Assembly: GCA_003222055.1 (NCBI GenBank)
Contig: QHUT01000074.1
Span: 1 to 43,263 of the forward strand
Reading direction: 5' to 3'
Source of the DNA: Gemmatimonadota bacterium
GTDB taxonomy: Bacteria > Gemmatimonadota > Gemmatimonadetes > Gemmatimonadales > GWC2-71-9
Length of the DNA: 43,263 nucleotides
Shown here piece after piece: positions 31,537-40,729 of the stretch (positions are counted from its first letter, which is position 1; each line of letters begins with the position of its first letter). Made by a program: the position numbers and the translations under genes. The notes beneath the pieces are model-generated. The model did not search any database, was not told the origin of the DNA, and saw only the letters and a list, made by a program, of their open reading frames with translations.

Positions 31537-32823
31537 GTGATCGACCTCAAGCTGCTTCGCGCCTCGCCTCAGCAGGTGCGCGCTGCGCTCGCCCGGCGCG
31601 GCGACCCGAGCCTCACGCGACTGCTCGACGAGGTGGAAGCGCTCGACATGCGCCGCCGGGCGCTCACTGGCCAGCTCGATCAGCTCAAGGGAGAGCGCAA
31701 CGAGGCCGCGAAGGAGGATGCGCGCTTGATGAAAGAGAAGGGTGAGCTCCCGGCGGCCGTGCGTGAAGGTCGCCGCACGCTGGGGCAGCGCATCGACACC
31801 CTGGAAGCCGAGCTGCGCGGCGTCGAAGCCGCCATCGAAGAGAAGTTGCTCTACGTTCCCAATCTCCCGCTCCCGGACGTGCCGGACGGAGACGAGTCGC
31901 ACAACAAGGTAGTCCGCACGTGGGGCGAGCCGGCCCCCCGCGGCGGCAAGCCGCACTGGGAGCTCGGCGAGCTGCTCGGGATCCTGGACCTCGCGCGGGG
32001 CGCGAAGCTGTCGGGATCGGGGTTCCCGCTGTTCGTGGGGGCGGGGTCGAAGCTGGTGCGCGGCTTGATCAACTTCATGCTCGATCTGCACACGCGCGAG
32101 CATGGGTACGTCGAGGTCGAGCCGCCGTTCGTCGTGCGCCGGGAGAGCATGGTCGGCACGGGGCAGCTGCCGAAGTTCGAAGACGACGCGTACAAGACGG
32201 CGCCCGATGACCTGTTTCTGGTGCCGACGGCCGAGGTCCCGGTCACGAACCTCCACCGCGACGAGATCCTCGACGGGGCGAAGCTGCCGCTCGCCTACAC
32301 GGCGTACACGCCGTGCTTTCGGCGCGAGGCGGGCGCCGCCGGCAAGGACACCCGCGGGCTGCTGCGCGTGCACCAGTTCGACAAAGTCGAGCTGGTGCGC
32401 TTCTGCCGGCCGGCCGACTCGCCCGCCGAGCACGAACGATTGACCACGCACGCGGAGGCCGTGCTGCAGCGGCTCGAATTGCCGTACCGCGTGGTGCTGA
32501 TGGCCGTCGCGGACCTGGGCTTCGCGGCGGCCAAGAAGTACGACCTCGAGGTCTGGGCTCCCGGAGTGGGACAATGGCTCGAGGTCTCGAGCTCGAGCAG
32601 CTTCACGGATTTTCAGGCGCGGCGCGCCAACATCCGCCATCGGTCCGGGGCGGGGGCGAAGCCGGAGTTCGTTCACACGCTCAACGCCTCGGGTGTGGCA
32701 CTGCCGCGCACCATCGCCGCCCTGCTCGAGACTCACCAGCAGGCCGACGGGTCCGTGACCGTTCCGCGGGCGCTCGTCCCCTATCTCGGAACGGAGCGCT
32801 TCGTGGCATCCGGTGGCGCGTAA
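31537..32823 (+). CDS. serS: Seryl-tRNA synthetase
   Basis: SerRS charges tRNA-Ser. The product is 428 residues from GTG 31537. It has the N-terminal coiled-coil arm that binds the tRNA long variable arm (LDMRRRALTGQLDQLKGERN; RIDTLEAELRGVEAAIEEK). The class II core shows motif 2, YTPCFRREAGAAGKDTRGL, then RVHQFDKVEL, and motif 3, ALPRTIAALLETHQ. Length fits the bacterial family. The start has no strong Shine-Dalgarno and is coupled to the lipoprotein stop 5 nt upstream. The histidine-kinase start lies within its last codons. Confidence 0.97.
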   Translation: MIDLKLLRASPQQVRAALARRGDPSLTRLLDEVEALDMRRRALTGQLDQLKGERNEAAKEDARLMKEKGELPAAVREGRRTLGQRIDTLEAELRGVEAAIEEKLLYVPNLPLPDVPDGDESHNKVVRTWGEPAPRGGKPHWELGELLGILDLARGAKLSGSGFPLFVGAGSKLVRGLINFMLDLHTREHGYVEVEPPFVVRRESMVGTGQLPKFEDDAYKTAPDDLFLVPTAEVPVTNLHRDEILDGAKLPLAYTAYTPCFRREAGAAGKDTRGLLRVHQFDKVELVRFCRPADSPAEHERLTTHAEAVLQRLELPYRVVLMAVADLGFAAAKKYDLEVWAPGVGQWLEVSSSSSFTDFQARRANIRHRSGAGAKPEFVHTLNASGVALPRTIAALLETHQQADGSVTVPRALVPYLGTERFVASGGA

Positions 32824-34012
32824 CGGCGCGCTGCGCCGCGCGGGTCCTCCCGTCGTCGTCGGACTGGCGCTCGTGCTCGGGGGGATCACCGTCGGGTACG
32901 GGTGGATCGTGGCGCGACACCTGCGCGACGACGCGCGTCAGACGAGCGCGCTGCTGGGGCGCGTGTTCGCCGGACTGAACGATCCCGGCCCGGATGCGGC
33001 CACGGATGCGCTGCTCGATCTCGCCCGGCAGGTGCGTTCGCTCGGTATCCCCATCGTCGTGACCGACGCGGCGGGACGCATCACGGCCCTGGACAACGCC
33101 CCGCCGAGCGTGCGCGCCGACACGGCGCGGCTGCGGGCCTGGATCACCCAGCTCGACGCCGAGAATGCGCCGGTGGTGCAGCCCGGAGTCGGCACGATCC
33201 ACTACGGGGCGGGCCCGACGGCACGCACGCTGACGGGCCTCGCAGCCCTGGAAGGCGCCGTGCTCGTGTGCCTCGCGCTGCTCGCGGCGTGGGCCTACCG
33301 CTCGCAGGTCGCGGGGGCGCGGGACCGGCTGTGGGTCGCCATGGCGCGCGAATCGGCGCACCAGCTCGGGACGCCCCTGATGAGCCTCACGGGATGGATT
33401 GCCTACCTGCGGGAAAATCCGGATACCACCGGGGCCGAGCTGGCCGATCATCTTCAGGCGGATGCGGAGCGACTCGAGCGGGTGGCCAAGCGGTTCGAAC
33501 GCATCGGCCGCCCGGCCCGGCGCGAGCCGGTGGGCCTCGGGGCCGTGGCGGAGCGCGTCGTGAGCTACTTCCGGCCCCGGCTGCCGACGCTCGCGAGCCC
33601 GGTGGCCCTGGCGCTGCGCGCCACTGGGCCCGGTCCCACCGCGTTGGGGGATCCCGTGCTCGTGGAATGGGCGCTCGAAGCCGTGATCAAGAACGCCATC
33701 GATGCGCTGTCGGGGCGCGGTGGCAGCATCGACGTCACCGTCGACGCGGTCCCGCGGACGGCCCGCATCTCGGTGCGCGACGACGGCCCCGGCGTCGCCC
33801 CCGAGGTCCGCGCGAACCTGTTCGAGCCGGGGGTCTCCACCAAGCCGGGCGGGTGGGGCATCGGCCTGGCGCTGGCGCGCCGCATCGTCGAGCAGCAGCA
33901 CGGGGGGCGGCTGCTGTACCGTCCGGCGCCGGGCGGAGAGGGGACCGAGTTCGTGCTGGAGTTTCCGCTGGTACAAGAGCGGGACGGGGGACGGGGGAGG
34001 GGGGACGGGTGA
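32813..34012 (+). CDS. Sensor histidine kinase
   Basis: The product is 399 residues from GTG 32813 inside the end of serS. It has two membrane helices (about 12-33 and 146-163) flanking a small periplasmic sensor. A dimerization/phospho-acceptor helix with ESAHQLGTPLMSL follows (His183, the A-H-Q-x-G-T-P-L variant of the H-box), then the ATPase N-box NAIDALSG, DDGPGVAPEV and GIGLALARRIV. The C-terminal dozen residues (ERDGGRGRGDG) are encoded by G-rich repeat sequence and are probably not part of the fold. No partner response regulator is adjacent on the same strand; the lone receiver at 30096 is a candidate. Confidence 0.93.
   Translation: MARNGALRRAGPPVVVGLALVLGGITVGYGWIVARHLRDDARQTSALLGRVFAGLNDPGPDAATDALLDLARQVRSLGIPIVVTDAAGRITALDNAPPSVRADTARLRAWITQLDAENAPVVQPGVGTIHYGAGPTARTLTGLAALEGAVLVCLALLAAWAYRSQVAGARDRLWVAMARESAHQLGTPLMSLTGWIAYLRENPDTTGAELADHLQADAERLERVAKRFERIGRPARREPVGLGAVAERVVSYFRPRLPTLASPVALALRATGPGPTALGDPVLVEWALEAVIKNAIDALSGRGGSIDVTVDAVPRTARISVRDDGPGVAPEVRANLFEPGVSTKPGGWGIGLALARRIVEQQHGGRLLYRPAPGGEGTEFVLEFPLVQERDGGRGRGDG
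33981..34011 (+). repeat. G-rich repeat GGGACGGGGGACGGGGGAG at the kinase/helicase junction
   Basis: A 31-nt G-rich tract of CGGGGGA-type units ends at the GTGA overlap. It differs at only one position from 35578-35608. It forms the C-terminus of the kinase and contains the helicase Shine-Dalgarno region and start codon. Four or more G-runs make a G-quadruplex possible. Confidence 0.85.
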
Positions 34013-36258
34013 CGCTCCCGCTCAATCCCGCTCAAGAGGCTGCAGTCCGCCACCCTGGTGGACCGCTGCTGGTGCTCGCCGGGGCCGGCTCGGGCAAGAC
34101 GCGCGTGTTGACCGCCCGCATCGCCCACCTGATCCAGGAGCGCGGCGTGGCCCCCTCGCGGATCTTCGCGGTCACCTTCACCAACAAGGCGGCGGGAGAG
34201 ATGCGAGCCCGGGTCGGGGCGTTGCTCAGTGCCGATCCGCGCGGCCTGTGGATCGGGACGTTCCACTCGCTTTCGGCGCGGCTGCTGCGGCGTGAAGCAG
34301 CCCACCTCGGCTTCGGGCCCAACTTCACGATCTACGACCAGGACGATTCCGAGGCGCTGGTCAAACGGTTGCTCGAGCAGCGTGGCCATTCGCCCAAGGC
34401 CAATCCGCCCCGTGCGATCCACGCCATCATTTCCGGGGCGAAGAACCGCATGCTCCTCCCCGAAGAGCTGGGCGCGAGCGCCGAAAGCCCACTGGAGCGA
34501 GTGGCGGCGGAGATCTATGCAGTGCTCGGCCCCACCCTGAAGCAGGCCAACGCGATGGATTTCGACGACCTGCTCCTCTTGCCCCTCACGCTCTTCGCCG
34601 AGCATGCCGAGCGGCTCGCGTACTGGCAGCGGCGTTTCGACCACGTGCTGGTGGACGAGTTCCAGGACACCAACGCGGCGCAGTACCGGCTGGTGCGCCA
34701 GCTGGCGGCGCAGCACACCAATCTCTGCGTGGTCGGCGACGACGATCAGGCGATTTACGGCTGGCGCGGGGCGGACGTGCGGCACATGCTCTCGTTTCAG
34801 CGCGACTTCCCCGGGACCACCCTGATCAAGCTCGAGCAAAACTACCGCTCCACCCAGGTGATCCTCGACGCCGCGAACGGGGTAATCGCGGAGAACGGGC
34901 GCCGGCTGGGCAAGACACTGTTCACCGCGAAGCAGGGGGGCGAGCCGGTCACTCTGCTCACCGCCGCCGATGAGCGCGACGAGGCGGAGTGGTTGGCCGC
35001 GGAGCTGGCGCGTCGCGCCGCCCAAGACGACGTTCCTTATGAAGGAATGGCCGTGCTGTACCGCACCAACGCGCAATCCCGCCCGCTTGAGGAGGCGTTC
35101 CGGTTCCGGGGGATCCCCTACCGCCTGGTGGGCGCCGTGAGCTTTTACGAGCGCCGCGAGGTCAAGGACGTACTCGCCTACCTGCGCCTCATCGCCAACC
35201 CTGCGGACGACCAGGCCTTCCTGCGCGTGGTGAACGTTCCGCGCCGGGGCATCGGCGACGCGTCACTCGCGCAGCTCGTCCGCGCGGCGACGCAGTGGAG
35301 ACAGTCGCTGTTCGAGACCGCCAGGGCGGCGGGCCGGATCCCCGACCTGCGGCCCAACGTGCGGGACGCGTTCGCCGGCGTGGCCCGCCTGCTCGAAGAC
35401 CTGCGGGGACGGTACGCCCACGCGGACCCCGCCACGGCGCTGGAGCAGACGATCGCGGCCGTGGGCTATCCGCAGTACCTCGCCGAGGAGGGCCCCGAGG
35501 GGATCGAGCGGCTGGAGAACGTGCAGGAGCTGATCGCGGGCGCCGCGCAGTGGGCGGAGACGGCGGAGGAAGACGATGGGACGGGGGACGGGGGAGAGGG
35601 GACGGGTGCATCGCTGATCGAGCGGTACCTCACGCAGGCGGCGCTCGTGACGTCTGCAGATCAGGGCAGCGGCGACCCGACTGGCGTGACGCTGATGACC
35701 GTCCACATGGCGAAGGGTCTCGAATGGCCGGTGGTGACGCTCGGGGGTCTCGAAGACGGACTGTTCCCGCTCGCCCGCGCCGCGGGTGAGCCGGGGGGGC
35801 TCGAGGAGGAGCGACGACTGTGCTACGTGGGGCTCACGCGCGCGCGCGAAAAATTGTATCTCTCATGGGCGCGCACGCGGTACCGGAACGGCCGGCTCGA
35901 GCTGTCGGAGCCGTCCCGCTTTCTCGAGGCGGTTCCCGCGGGCGTGCTGGAGGAGCGGAGCACGACGCCGCTATGGGACCGCGGGGCGCGGGCGGCGCGC
36001 CGCAATGCCGGGGACGCGCGGGCGCGCGGCGCCACGCCGGCGGACCTCGACTGGGAGGTCGAGGTCTCGCAGGATGTCTCGCGCTACACCGCGGGCGAGC
36101 GCGTGCGACATCGCAAGTTCGGGAGCGGGGTGGTGCGCGCCGTCTCGGGCGCCGGTCGGGAGCTGAAGGTCACGGTGGAGTTCGACGATCGGGAGATCGG
36201 CACCAAGCAATTGCTCGTCGCCTACGCCGGGCTCGAGCGCGAGTGGGAGAGCGCATGA
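34009..36258 (+). CDS. pcrA: ATP-dependent DNA helicase, PcrA/UvrD type
   Basis: The product is 749 residues from the GTG of a GTGA overlap with the histidine-kinase stop. SF1A helicase motifs are in order: Walker A GAGSGKTRVLTARIA (motif I), TFTNKAAGEMRAR (Ia), DEFQDTNAAQY (II), GDDDQAIYGWRGA (III), LEQNYRST (IV), TVHMAKGLEWPVV (V) and YVGLTRAREKLYLS (VI). The C-terminal Tudor-like module (RVRHRKFGSGVVRAV) is typical of PcrA, which binds RNA polymerase. Residues around 525-535 (DDGTGDGGEGTG) are encoded by a copy of the G-rich repeat. Roles are nucleotide-excision and mismatch repair and transcription-replication conflict resolution. Confidence 0.95.
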   Translation: MTLPLNPAQEAAVRHPGGPLLVLAGAGSGKTRVLTARIAHLIQERGVAPSRIFAVTFTNKAAGEMRARVGALLSADPRGLWIGTFHSLSARLLRREAAHLGFGPNFTIYDQDDSEALVKRLLEQRGHSPKANPPRAIHAIISGAKNRMLLPEELGASAESPLERVAAEIYAVLGPTLKQANAMDFDDLLLLPLTLFAEHAERLAYWQRRFDHVLVDEFQDTNAAQYRLVRQLAAQHTNLCVVGDDDQAIYGWRGADVRHMLSFQRDFPGTTLIKLEQNYRSTQVILDAANGVIAENGRRLGKTLFTAKQGGEPVTLLTAADERDEAEWLAAELARRAAQDDVPYEGMAVLYRTNAQSRPLEEAFRFRGIPYRLVGAVSFYERREVKDVLAYLRLIANPADDQAFLRVVNVPRRGIGDASLAQLVRAATQWRQSLFETARAAGRIPDLRPNVRDAFAGVARLLEDLRGRYAHADPATALEQTIAAVGYPQYLAEEGPEGIERLENVQELIAGAAQWAETAEEDDGTGDGGEGTGASLIERYLTQAALVTSADQGSGDPTGVTLMTVHMAKGLEWPVVTLGGLEDGLFPLARAAGEPGGLEEERRLCYVGLTRAREKLYLSWARTRYRNGRLELSEPSRFLEAVPAGVLEERSTTPLWDRGARAARRNAGDARARGATPADLDWEVEVSQDVSRYTAGERVRHRKFGSGVVRAVSGAGRELKVTVEFDDREIGTKQLLVAYAGLEREWESA
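35578..35608 (+). repeat. G-rich repeat copy inside the helicase gene
   Basis: A 31-nt tract identical to 33981-34011 except for one base (A instead of G at position 20). Here it is read in frame as Gly/Asp/Thr residues in a surface loop of the helicase before motif V. It is in the same orientation as the first copy, 1.6 kb away. Confidence 0.87.
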
Positions 36259-36560
36259 GCGTCACACACGACGAAGTGCTGAAGATCGCGCGCCTCGCGG
36301 AGCTCGACGTGAGTGAGGAAGCGCTGCCGCTCCTCGCCGAGCAGATGTCGCGGATCCTCGAGTACGTGGCCCAGATCAACGCCGTGCCCGCGAGCGAAGG
36401 CGTGAAGCCGTTCGTGCCCGGGCCGGACGCGCTGCGCTTCCGGGCCGACGAGGTGAAGCCCATCCCCCTCGCGTTTGGTCCGGAGGCGCTGGCCCCCGCC
36501 TTCAAGGACGGCTTCTTCCTGGTGCCGAAGCTCGGCGCGTTCGAGGGCGCCGACTCGTGA
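36255..36560 (+). CDS. gatC: Asp-tRNA(Asn)/Glu-tRNA(Gln) amidotransferase subunit C
   Basis: GatC stabilises the GatAB amidotransferase. The product is 101 residues from the ATG of an ATGA overlap with the helicase stop. Family features are VLKIARLAELDVSEEALPL, the helical LLAEQMSRILEYVAQINAV, and the segment PFVPGPDALRFRADEV. A C-terminal FKDGFFLVPKLGAFEG fits the usual end. It begins the gatC-gatA-gatB block. Confidence 0.95.
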   Translation: MSVTHDEVLKIARLAELDVSEEALPLLAEQMSRILEYVAQINAVPASEGVKPFVPGPDALRFRADEVKPIPLAFGPEALAPAFKDGFFLVPKLGAFEGADS

Positions 36561-37945
36561 GCGATCCGAGCGAAGCGCTCGCCAGTGCCAAGGCGACGGC
36601 CGACCGCCTCGTCAAGGCCAAACGCCTCAACGCCTGCCTGACGCCCGTGGGGGAGCTCCGCAAGGCGCTCGTCACACAGGCCCAGGCGGCCCACCCGTCC
36701 GGGGTTCTCTACGGCATGCCGGTGGCCGTGAAGGACAACATCTGCACCCTCGAGTTCACCACGACCTGCGGGTCGAAGATCCTCGAGTCCTATCGCTCGC
36801 CGTACGAGGCCACCGCCGTGGCGAAGCTGAAGGCGGCAGGAGCGCTCATCGCCGGCAAGACCAACTGCGACGAGTTCGCCATGGGCTCGTCCACCGAGCA
36901 CTCCGCGTACGGGCGGACCCTGCACCCCTTCGACAAGACCCGAGTCCCGGGGGGCTCCTCGGGCGGCTCGGCCGCCCTGGTGGCGGCGGGTGCCGTGCCC
37001 GCGGCCCTCGGCTCCGAGACCGGCGGCTCGGTGCGCCAGCCGGCTTCGTTGTGCGGCGTCGTGGGGATCAAGCCTACCTACGGTCGCGTCTCGCGCTGGG
37101 GGCTCGTGGCGTTCGGCTCCTCGCTCGACCAGATCGGCGTGCTGGGCCGCAGTGTCCACGACGCGGCGCGCGTGCTGTCGGTGATCAGCGGTCGCGATCC
37201 GAAGGACTCGACGTGCGAGGAGCGCGATCCGTTGCGCCTGCCCAACGTGCCCGAATCGCTGCAGGGTTTCGTGATCGGCATCCCGAGGGAGTATTTCCCG
37301 GCCGACCTGGATCCCGCCGTGCGGCGGGCGTGCGACCGCGCCGTCCGGCTGTGCAAAGAGCTGGGGGCGGCGGTGCGGGAGGTGGCGTTGCCACACACGG
37401 CGTACGCGGTGCCCACGTACTACATCCTGGCGCCGGCCGAGGCGTCGTCCAACCTGGCGCGCTACGACGGCGCCCGCTACGGTCCCCGCTTCGACGGGTC
37501 GGCGGACGTGCGGGCCTTGTACCGCACGACGCGGGGGGAGGGGTTTGGTCCGGAAGTGCGGCGGCGGATCCTGCTCGGCACGTACGTGCTGTCGTCGGGT
37601 TATTACGACGCGTACTACCGCAAGGCCCAGCAGATGCGGGCGTTGATCGCCCAGGACTTCCGCAACGCGTTCGACCGCGGCGTCGACTTGCTGTTCACTC
37701 CGACGACTCCCAGCCCGGCCTTCAAGGCCGGCGAGAAGCTCGACGACCCCGTCGCTATGTACCTGTCGGACATCTTCACGGTGACGGCAAACCTCGCCGG
37801 CCTGCCGGCGATCTCGCTTCCCATCGGACGCGTCAAGGGACTGCCGCTCGGCGGGCAGTTCATCGGCCAGGCGTTCCTCGAAGACGAGATGCTCGAGGCG
37901 GCGTACGCACTGGAGCGGGTCGTGCCGGCCACCGAGGAAGCGTGA
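36557..37945 (+). CDS. gatA: Asp-tRNA(Asn)/Glu-tRNA(Gln) amidotransferase subunit A
   Basis: GatA hydrolyses glutamine to supply ammonia. The product is 462 residues from a GTG in GTGA overlap with gatC. The amidase Ser-cis-Ser-Lys triad is present: Lys in PVAVKDNICT (near 58), the Gly-Ser loop RVPGGSSGGSAALVAAGA, and the Ser in ETGGSVRQPASLCG. The C-terminal half has DVLLFTPTTP-like DLLFTPTTPSPA. The gene is slightly shorter than the roughly 485 residues of common homologues at the N-terminus, where the start is tightly coupled. Confidence 0.95.
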   Translation: MSDPSEALASAKATADRLVKAKRLNACLTPVGELRKALVTQAQAAHPSGVLYGMPVAVKDNICTLEFTTTCGSKILESYRSPYEATAVAKLKAAGALIAGKTNCDEFAMGSSTEHSAYGRTLHPFDKTRVPGGSSGGSAALVAAGAVPAALGSETGGSVRQPASLCGVVGIKPTYGRVSRWGLVAFGSSLDQIGVLGRSVHDAARVLSVISGRDPKDSTCEERDPLRLPNVPESLQGFVIGIPREYFPADLDPAVRRACDRAVRLCKELGAAVREVALPHTAYAVPTYYILAPAEASSNLARYDGARYGPRFDGSADVRALYRTTRGEGFGPEVRRRILLGTYVLSSGYYDAYYRKAQQMRALIAQDFRNAFDRGVDLLFTPTTPSPAFKAGEKLDDPVAMYLSDIFTVTANLAGLPAISLPIGRVKGLPLGGQFIGQAFLEDEMLEAAYALERVVPATEEA

Positions 37946-39381
37946 TGGCCGCGCCCGCGAGTTGGGAAACGGTCATCGGGCTCGAGACGCACGTGCAGCT
38001 GCGGACGGCATCCAAGATGTTCTGCGGCTGCTCGGCGGCGTTCGGTGCGCCGCCCAACACGAACGTCTGCCCGGTGTGTCTGGGCCTGCCGGGGGCACTC
38101 CCCATGGCGAACGGGTTGGCGCTGCAGCTCGCGGTCCGCGCGGCCCTGGCATTGGGATGCACGGTGCACTCCCGCAGCGTGTTCGCGCGCAAGAACTATT
38201 TCTATCCCGACCTGCCCAAGGGCTACCAGATCTCGCAGTTCGAGCAGCCGCTCGCGACCGAGGGGTCGCTGTCGTACCTGTCGCCGGACCGCGGCATCGC
38301 CACGGCGACCATCCAGCGGCTGCACGTGGAAGAGGACGCCGGCAAGTCGCTGCACGACCGGTTTCCGAAGCACACGGCCATCGACTTGAACCGCTGCGGG
38401 GTGCCCCTCGTTGAGATCGTGACGGGACCCGACTTCCGCTCTCCCCAGGAGGCGCGCGCCTATCTCCTGACCCTGAAGCAGGTGCTCGAGTACGCCGCGG
38501 TCTCGGACTGCGACATGGAGAAAGGCAGCCTGCGCGTCGACGCGAACGTCTCGGTGCGCCGGGTGGGGCGGCCGGAGTTGGGAACGAAGACCGAAGTGAA
38601 GAACATCAACTCGTTCGCATACGTCGAGAAGGCGCTCACGGTGGAGCACGACCGCCAGATCGCGCTGCTCGAGGGCGGGGGCACGGTCGAGCAGCAGACG
38701 CTGTTGTACGACGCGAAGACCAACAGCGTGCGTCCCCAGCGTGCCAAGGAAGCGAGCCACGACTACCGCTATTTCCCGGATCCCGATCTCCCGCCCCTGG
38801 TGCTGCGCGAGGAGTTCATCGCCGAGCAGCAGGCGCTCCTGCCCGAGCTACCGGCGAAGAAGCGCGAGCGCTTCGTCGAGAAGTACGCCCTCAGCGTGAC
38901 CGACGCGGCGGTGCTGACCGCCGATCGCAGCGTCGCCGACTACTACGAGGCCGTGGTCCACGCCGGTGCGGATGCCAAGGCCGCGGCGAACTGGGTCATG
39001 ACGGAAGTGCTCGCCGATGCGAAGGACCACGCCGACGGCCTGCGCGTGCCGGCCGGGGCGCTCGCGAACCTGATCGGCCTCGTGCGGGGCGGTACCTTGA
39101 GCCATCAGGCGGCGAAGCGCGTGTTCGGCGAGGTGGCCGACCATGGGGGCGAGCCGCGGAACGTCGCGGAAGCGCTGGGCCTCATCCAGGTGGCCGATAC
39201 TGGCGTGGTCACCGGCTGGGTGAGCGAGGTCCTCGTGTCCCATCCCACGGAAGTCGCGCGCTACAGGAGCGGCGAGACGAAGCTCTTGCAGTTCTTCCTG
39301 GGCCAGGTAATGAAGCTGTCGCGCGGCAAGGCGGACCCCAAGCTGGCGCAGCGCGTGCTCGAGGAGAAGCTGGTGGCCTAG
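37945..39381 (+). CDS. gatB: Asp-tRNA(Asn)/Glu-tRNA(Gln) amidotransferase subunit B
   Basis: GatB binds the misacylated tRNA and carries out the kinase and transamidation steps. The product is 478 residues from ATG 37945 (TGATG junction with gatA). Visible features are WETVIGLETHVQLRT, the zinc-site cysteines in KMFCGCSA and NVCPVCLGLPGALP, KNYFYPDLPKGYQISQ, and EASHDYRYFPDPDLPPL. The C-terminal YqeY-like tail (LLQFFLGQVMKLSRGKADP) is complete. The stop shares a CTAG with the convergent gene, so no terminator lies between them. Confidence 0.97.
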   Translation: MAAPASWETVIGLETHVQLRTASKMFCGCSAAFGAPPNTNVCPVCLGLPGALPMANGLALQLAVRAALALGCTVHSRSVFARKNYFYPDLPKGYQISQFEQPLATEGSLSYLSPDRGIATATIQRLHVEEDAGKSLHDRFPKHTAIDLNRCGVPLVEIVTGPDFRSPQEARAYLLTLKQVLEYAAVSDCDMEKGSLRVDANVSVRRVGRPELGTKTEVKNINSFAYVEKALTVEHDRQIALLEGGGTVEQQTLLYDAKTNSVRPQRAKEASHDYRYFPDPDLPPLVLREEFIAEQQALLPELPAKKRERFVEKYALSVTDAAVLTADRSVADYYEAVVHAGADAKAAANWVMTEVLADAKDHADGLRVPAGALANLIGLVRGGTLSHQAAKRVFGEVADHGGEPRNVAEALGLIQVADTGVVTGWVSEVLVSHPTEVARYRSGETKLLQFFLGQVMKLSRGKADPKLAQRVLEEKLVA

Positions 39382-40319
39382 TCGCTCCGCTCGCGGTCGC
39401 GCCACGGCCGCTGCGATTGCGACTGCTTCCAGTAGGCGAGCGCCGGTGTGGGCAGGCCGAAGTGGTGCTCCGCCGTCTCGAGCATGCGGTCGGGATCCTC
39501 CCGGCCACCCTCCTGCAGGGCCTGGCGCCGCATCTGTTTCGCGAGCCGCAGTGCCTGATCGCCGGCGGGATCGAGCCGCCGCGCCGCCGCGTCGTGCTCG
39601 CCCAGCAGCTGCATCACGTACTCGAACGCCACCGCCATGTGCCGCTCCACATCGTCGTCGGGCAAGTCCCAGCGCGTGTTCTCGAGGATCATCTGGAACG
39701 CCCAGCGCCAGCTCTCACTCTCGGTGAGATGCACCATGCCGCGGAACAGGCGGCGGTTGGTGCCCACGCTGAAGAGCGTGGGCGAGATGATCGAGTCGAG
39801 GTGCGCGTCGCTGGGCGCGTGGTCCCGGAGGATGACCTCCTTTGCCTCCTTGGCATACGCGTCCCCCAGATGAGTCTCGAAACGGCTCTCCCAGTAGCTG
39901 TGGCCCAGCGCCGTGGAGCTGGAGGTGAGGAGCAGCTGGCGTGGGACGAAGAAATTGTGCGCCACCGAATCGGCCGCGAGGTGCGAGAGGTAACCGAGGC
40001 CGAACGCCCGCAGCGGGTCCGTGGGCGCCAGGTCGAAGATCTCCTGTCCCACGTGCCAGGCATGACAATGCCGGCCCACGGGGGCGTACTTCTTGCCGAT
40101 CGACGTGTCCGCGGCGATGTTGCCGTACAGGAAGTCGTAGGGGAACGCGCGCAGCAGGTCGGCCACGAGCCCCGGCAGCTGGTGCAGGTTCGCGAGCACC
40201 GATTCGCCCAGGTAGACATGCGTGCCCGGCGTCCAGGCGTGCGCCACGGCGGGGAAGAGGGCCACGCCGGCCATGCCGGCCGCCGCCGCGGCGAGGAGGC
40301 GCCGCCCTCCCCCTCTCAG
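39378..40319 (-). CDS. Secreted zinc-dependent phospholipase C-like protein (probable CTG start)
   Basis: The product is about 313 residues. The mature protein (WTPGTHVYLGESVLANL) has histidine/aspartate clusters of the zinc-dependent phospholipase C family: HCHAWHVGQEIFD, YLSHLAADSVAHNFFVP and LGHSYWESRFETHL. ATG 40274 gives only a truncated leader (VALFPAVAHA). A CTG at 40319 adds LRGGGRRLLAAAAAG, completing a classical signal peptide with a basic n-region and A-H-A cleavage site. This CTG overlaps the upstream stop as CTGA and has GGGAGGA (40330-40324) just upstream. No ATG, GTG or TTG exists further upstream in frame before a stop. The start is inferred; the family call is fairly firm. 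Confidence 0.83.
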   Translation of the reverse strand: MRGGGRRLLAAAAAGMAGVALFPAVAHAWTPGTHVYLGESVLANLHQLPGLVADLLRAFPYDFLYGNIAADTSIGKKYAPVGRHCHAWHVGQEIFDLAPTDPLRAFGLGYLSHLAADSVAHNFFVPRQLLLTSSSTALGHSYWESRFETHLGDAYAKEAKEVILRDHAPSDAHLDSIISPTLFSVGTNRRLFRGMVHLTESESWRWAFQMILENTRWDLPDDDVERHMAVAFEYVMQLLGEHDAAARRLDPAGDQALRLAKQMRRQALQEGGREDPDRMLETAEHHFGLPTPALAYWKQSQSQRPWRDRERSD

Positions 40320-40729
40320 TGCTTCCTCCCGCGTTTCAGCGCCCGTCGGCCCCAGTCGACCAGGGAGAGGCCGCGGCGCACCATGCGCACGCTGGCGGCG
40401 GCGTCGAGGACGGTGCTTTCCACTTCCTCCTGCACGACCTCGAACAGCGCATCGAGGTCGGCGAGACGCGTTTGCGCCGCGTCCGCCGCCTTGACGATGC
40501 GCTCCCGCAGCTCCCGCGAAGTGCCGACCAGGCTTTCCGCCTCGGAGCGGATCGTCCCCACGAGTTGACGCACGTCCCCCACGGCGGGGCCGGCGAGGTC
40601 GCGCAGCACACGCAAGAATGCCCGCACCCCGAGGGCCGCCGCCACGGACGAGACCGCGATAGCGATGGCGGAGAGCGCGAGAATGGCGAGCGAAATCCCC
40701 GCCACCACCGCCACCCAGGTTGGGATCAT
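40316..40729 (-). CDS. DUF948-like membrane-anchored coiled-coil protein
   Basis: The product is 137 residues from the ATG of an ATGA overlap with the antiporter stop. An N-terminal membrane helix (WVAVVAGISLAILALSAIAI) is followed by a long amphipathic, probably coiled-coil region (LVGTIRSEAESLVGTSRELR; AAQTRLADLDALFEVV) and a basic end (RRALKRGRKH). This matches DUF948-type small proteins found with general stress or envelope genes. The function is unknown. Confidence 0.72.
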   Translation of the reverse strand: MIPTWVAVVAGISLAILALSAIAIAVSSVAAALGVRAFLRVLRDLAGPAVGDVRQLVGTIRSEAESLVGTSRELRERIVKAADAAQTRLADLDALFEVVQEEVESTVLDAAASVRMVRRGLSLVDWGRRALKRGRKH

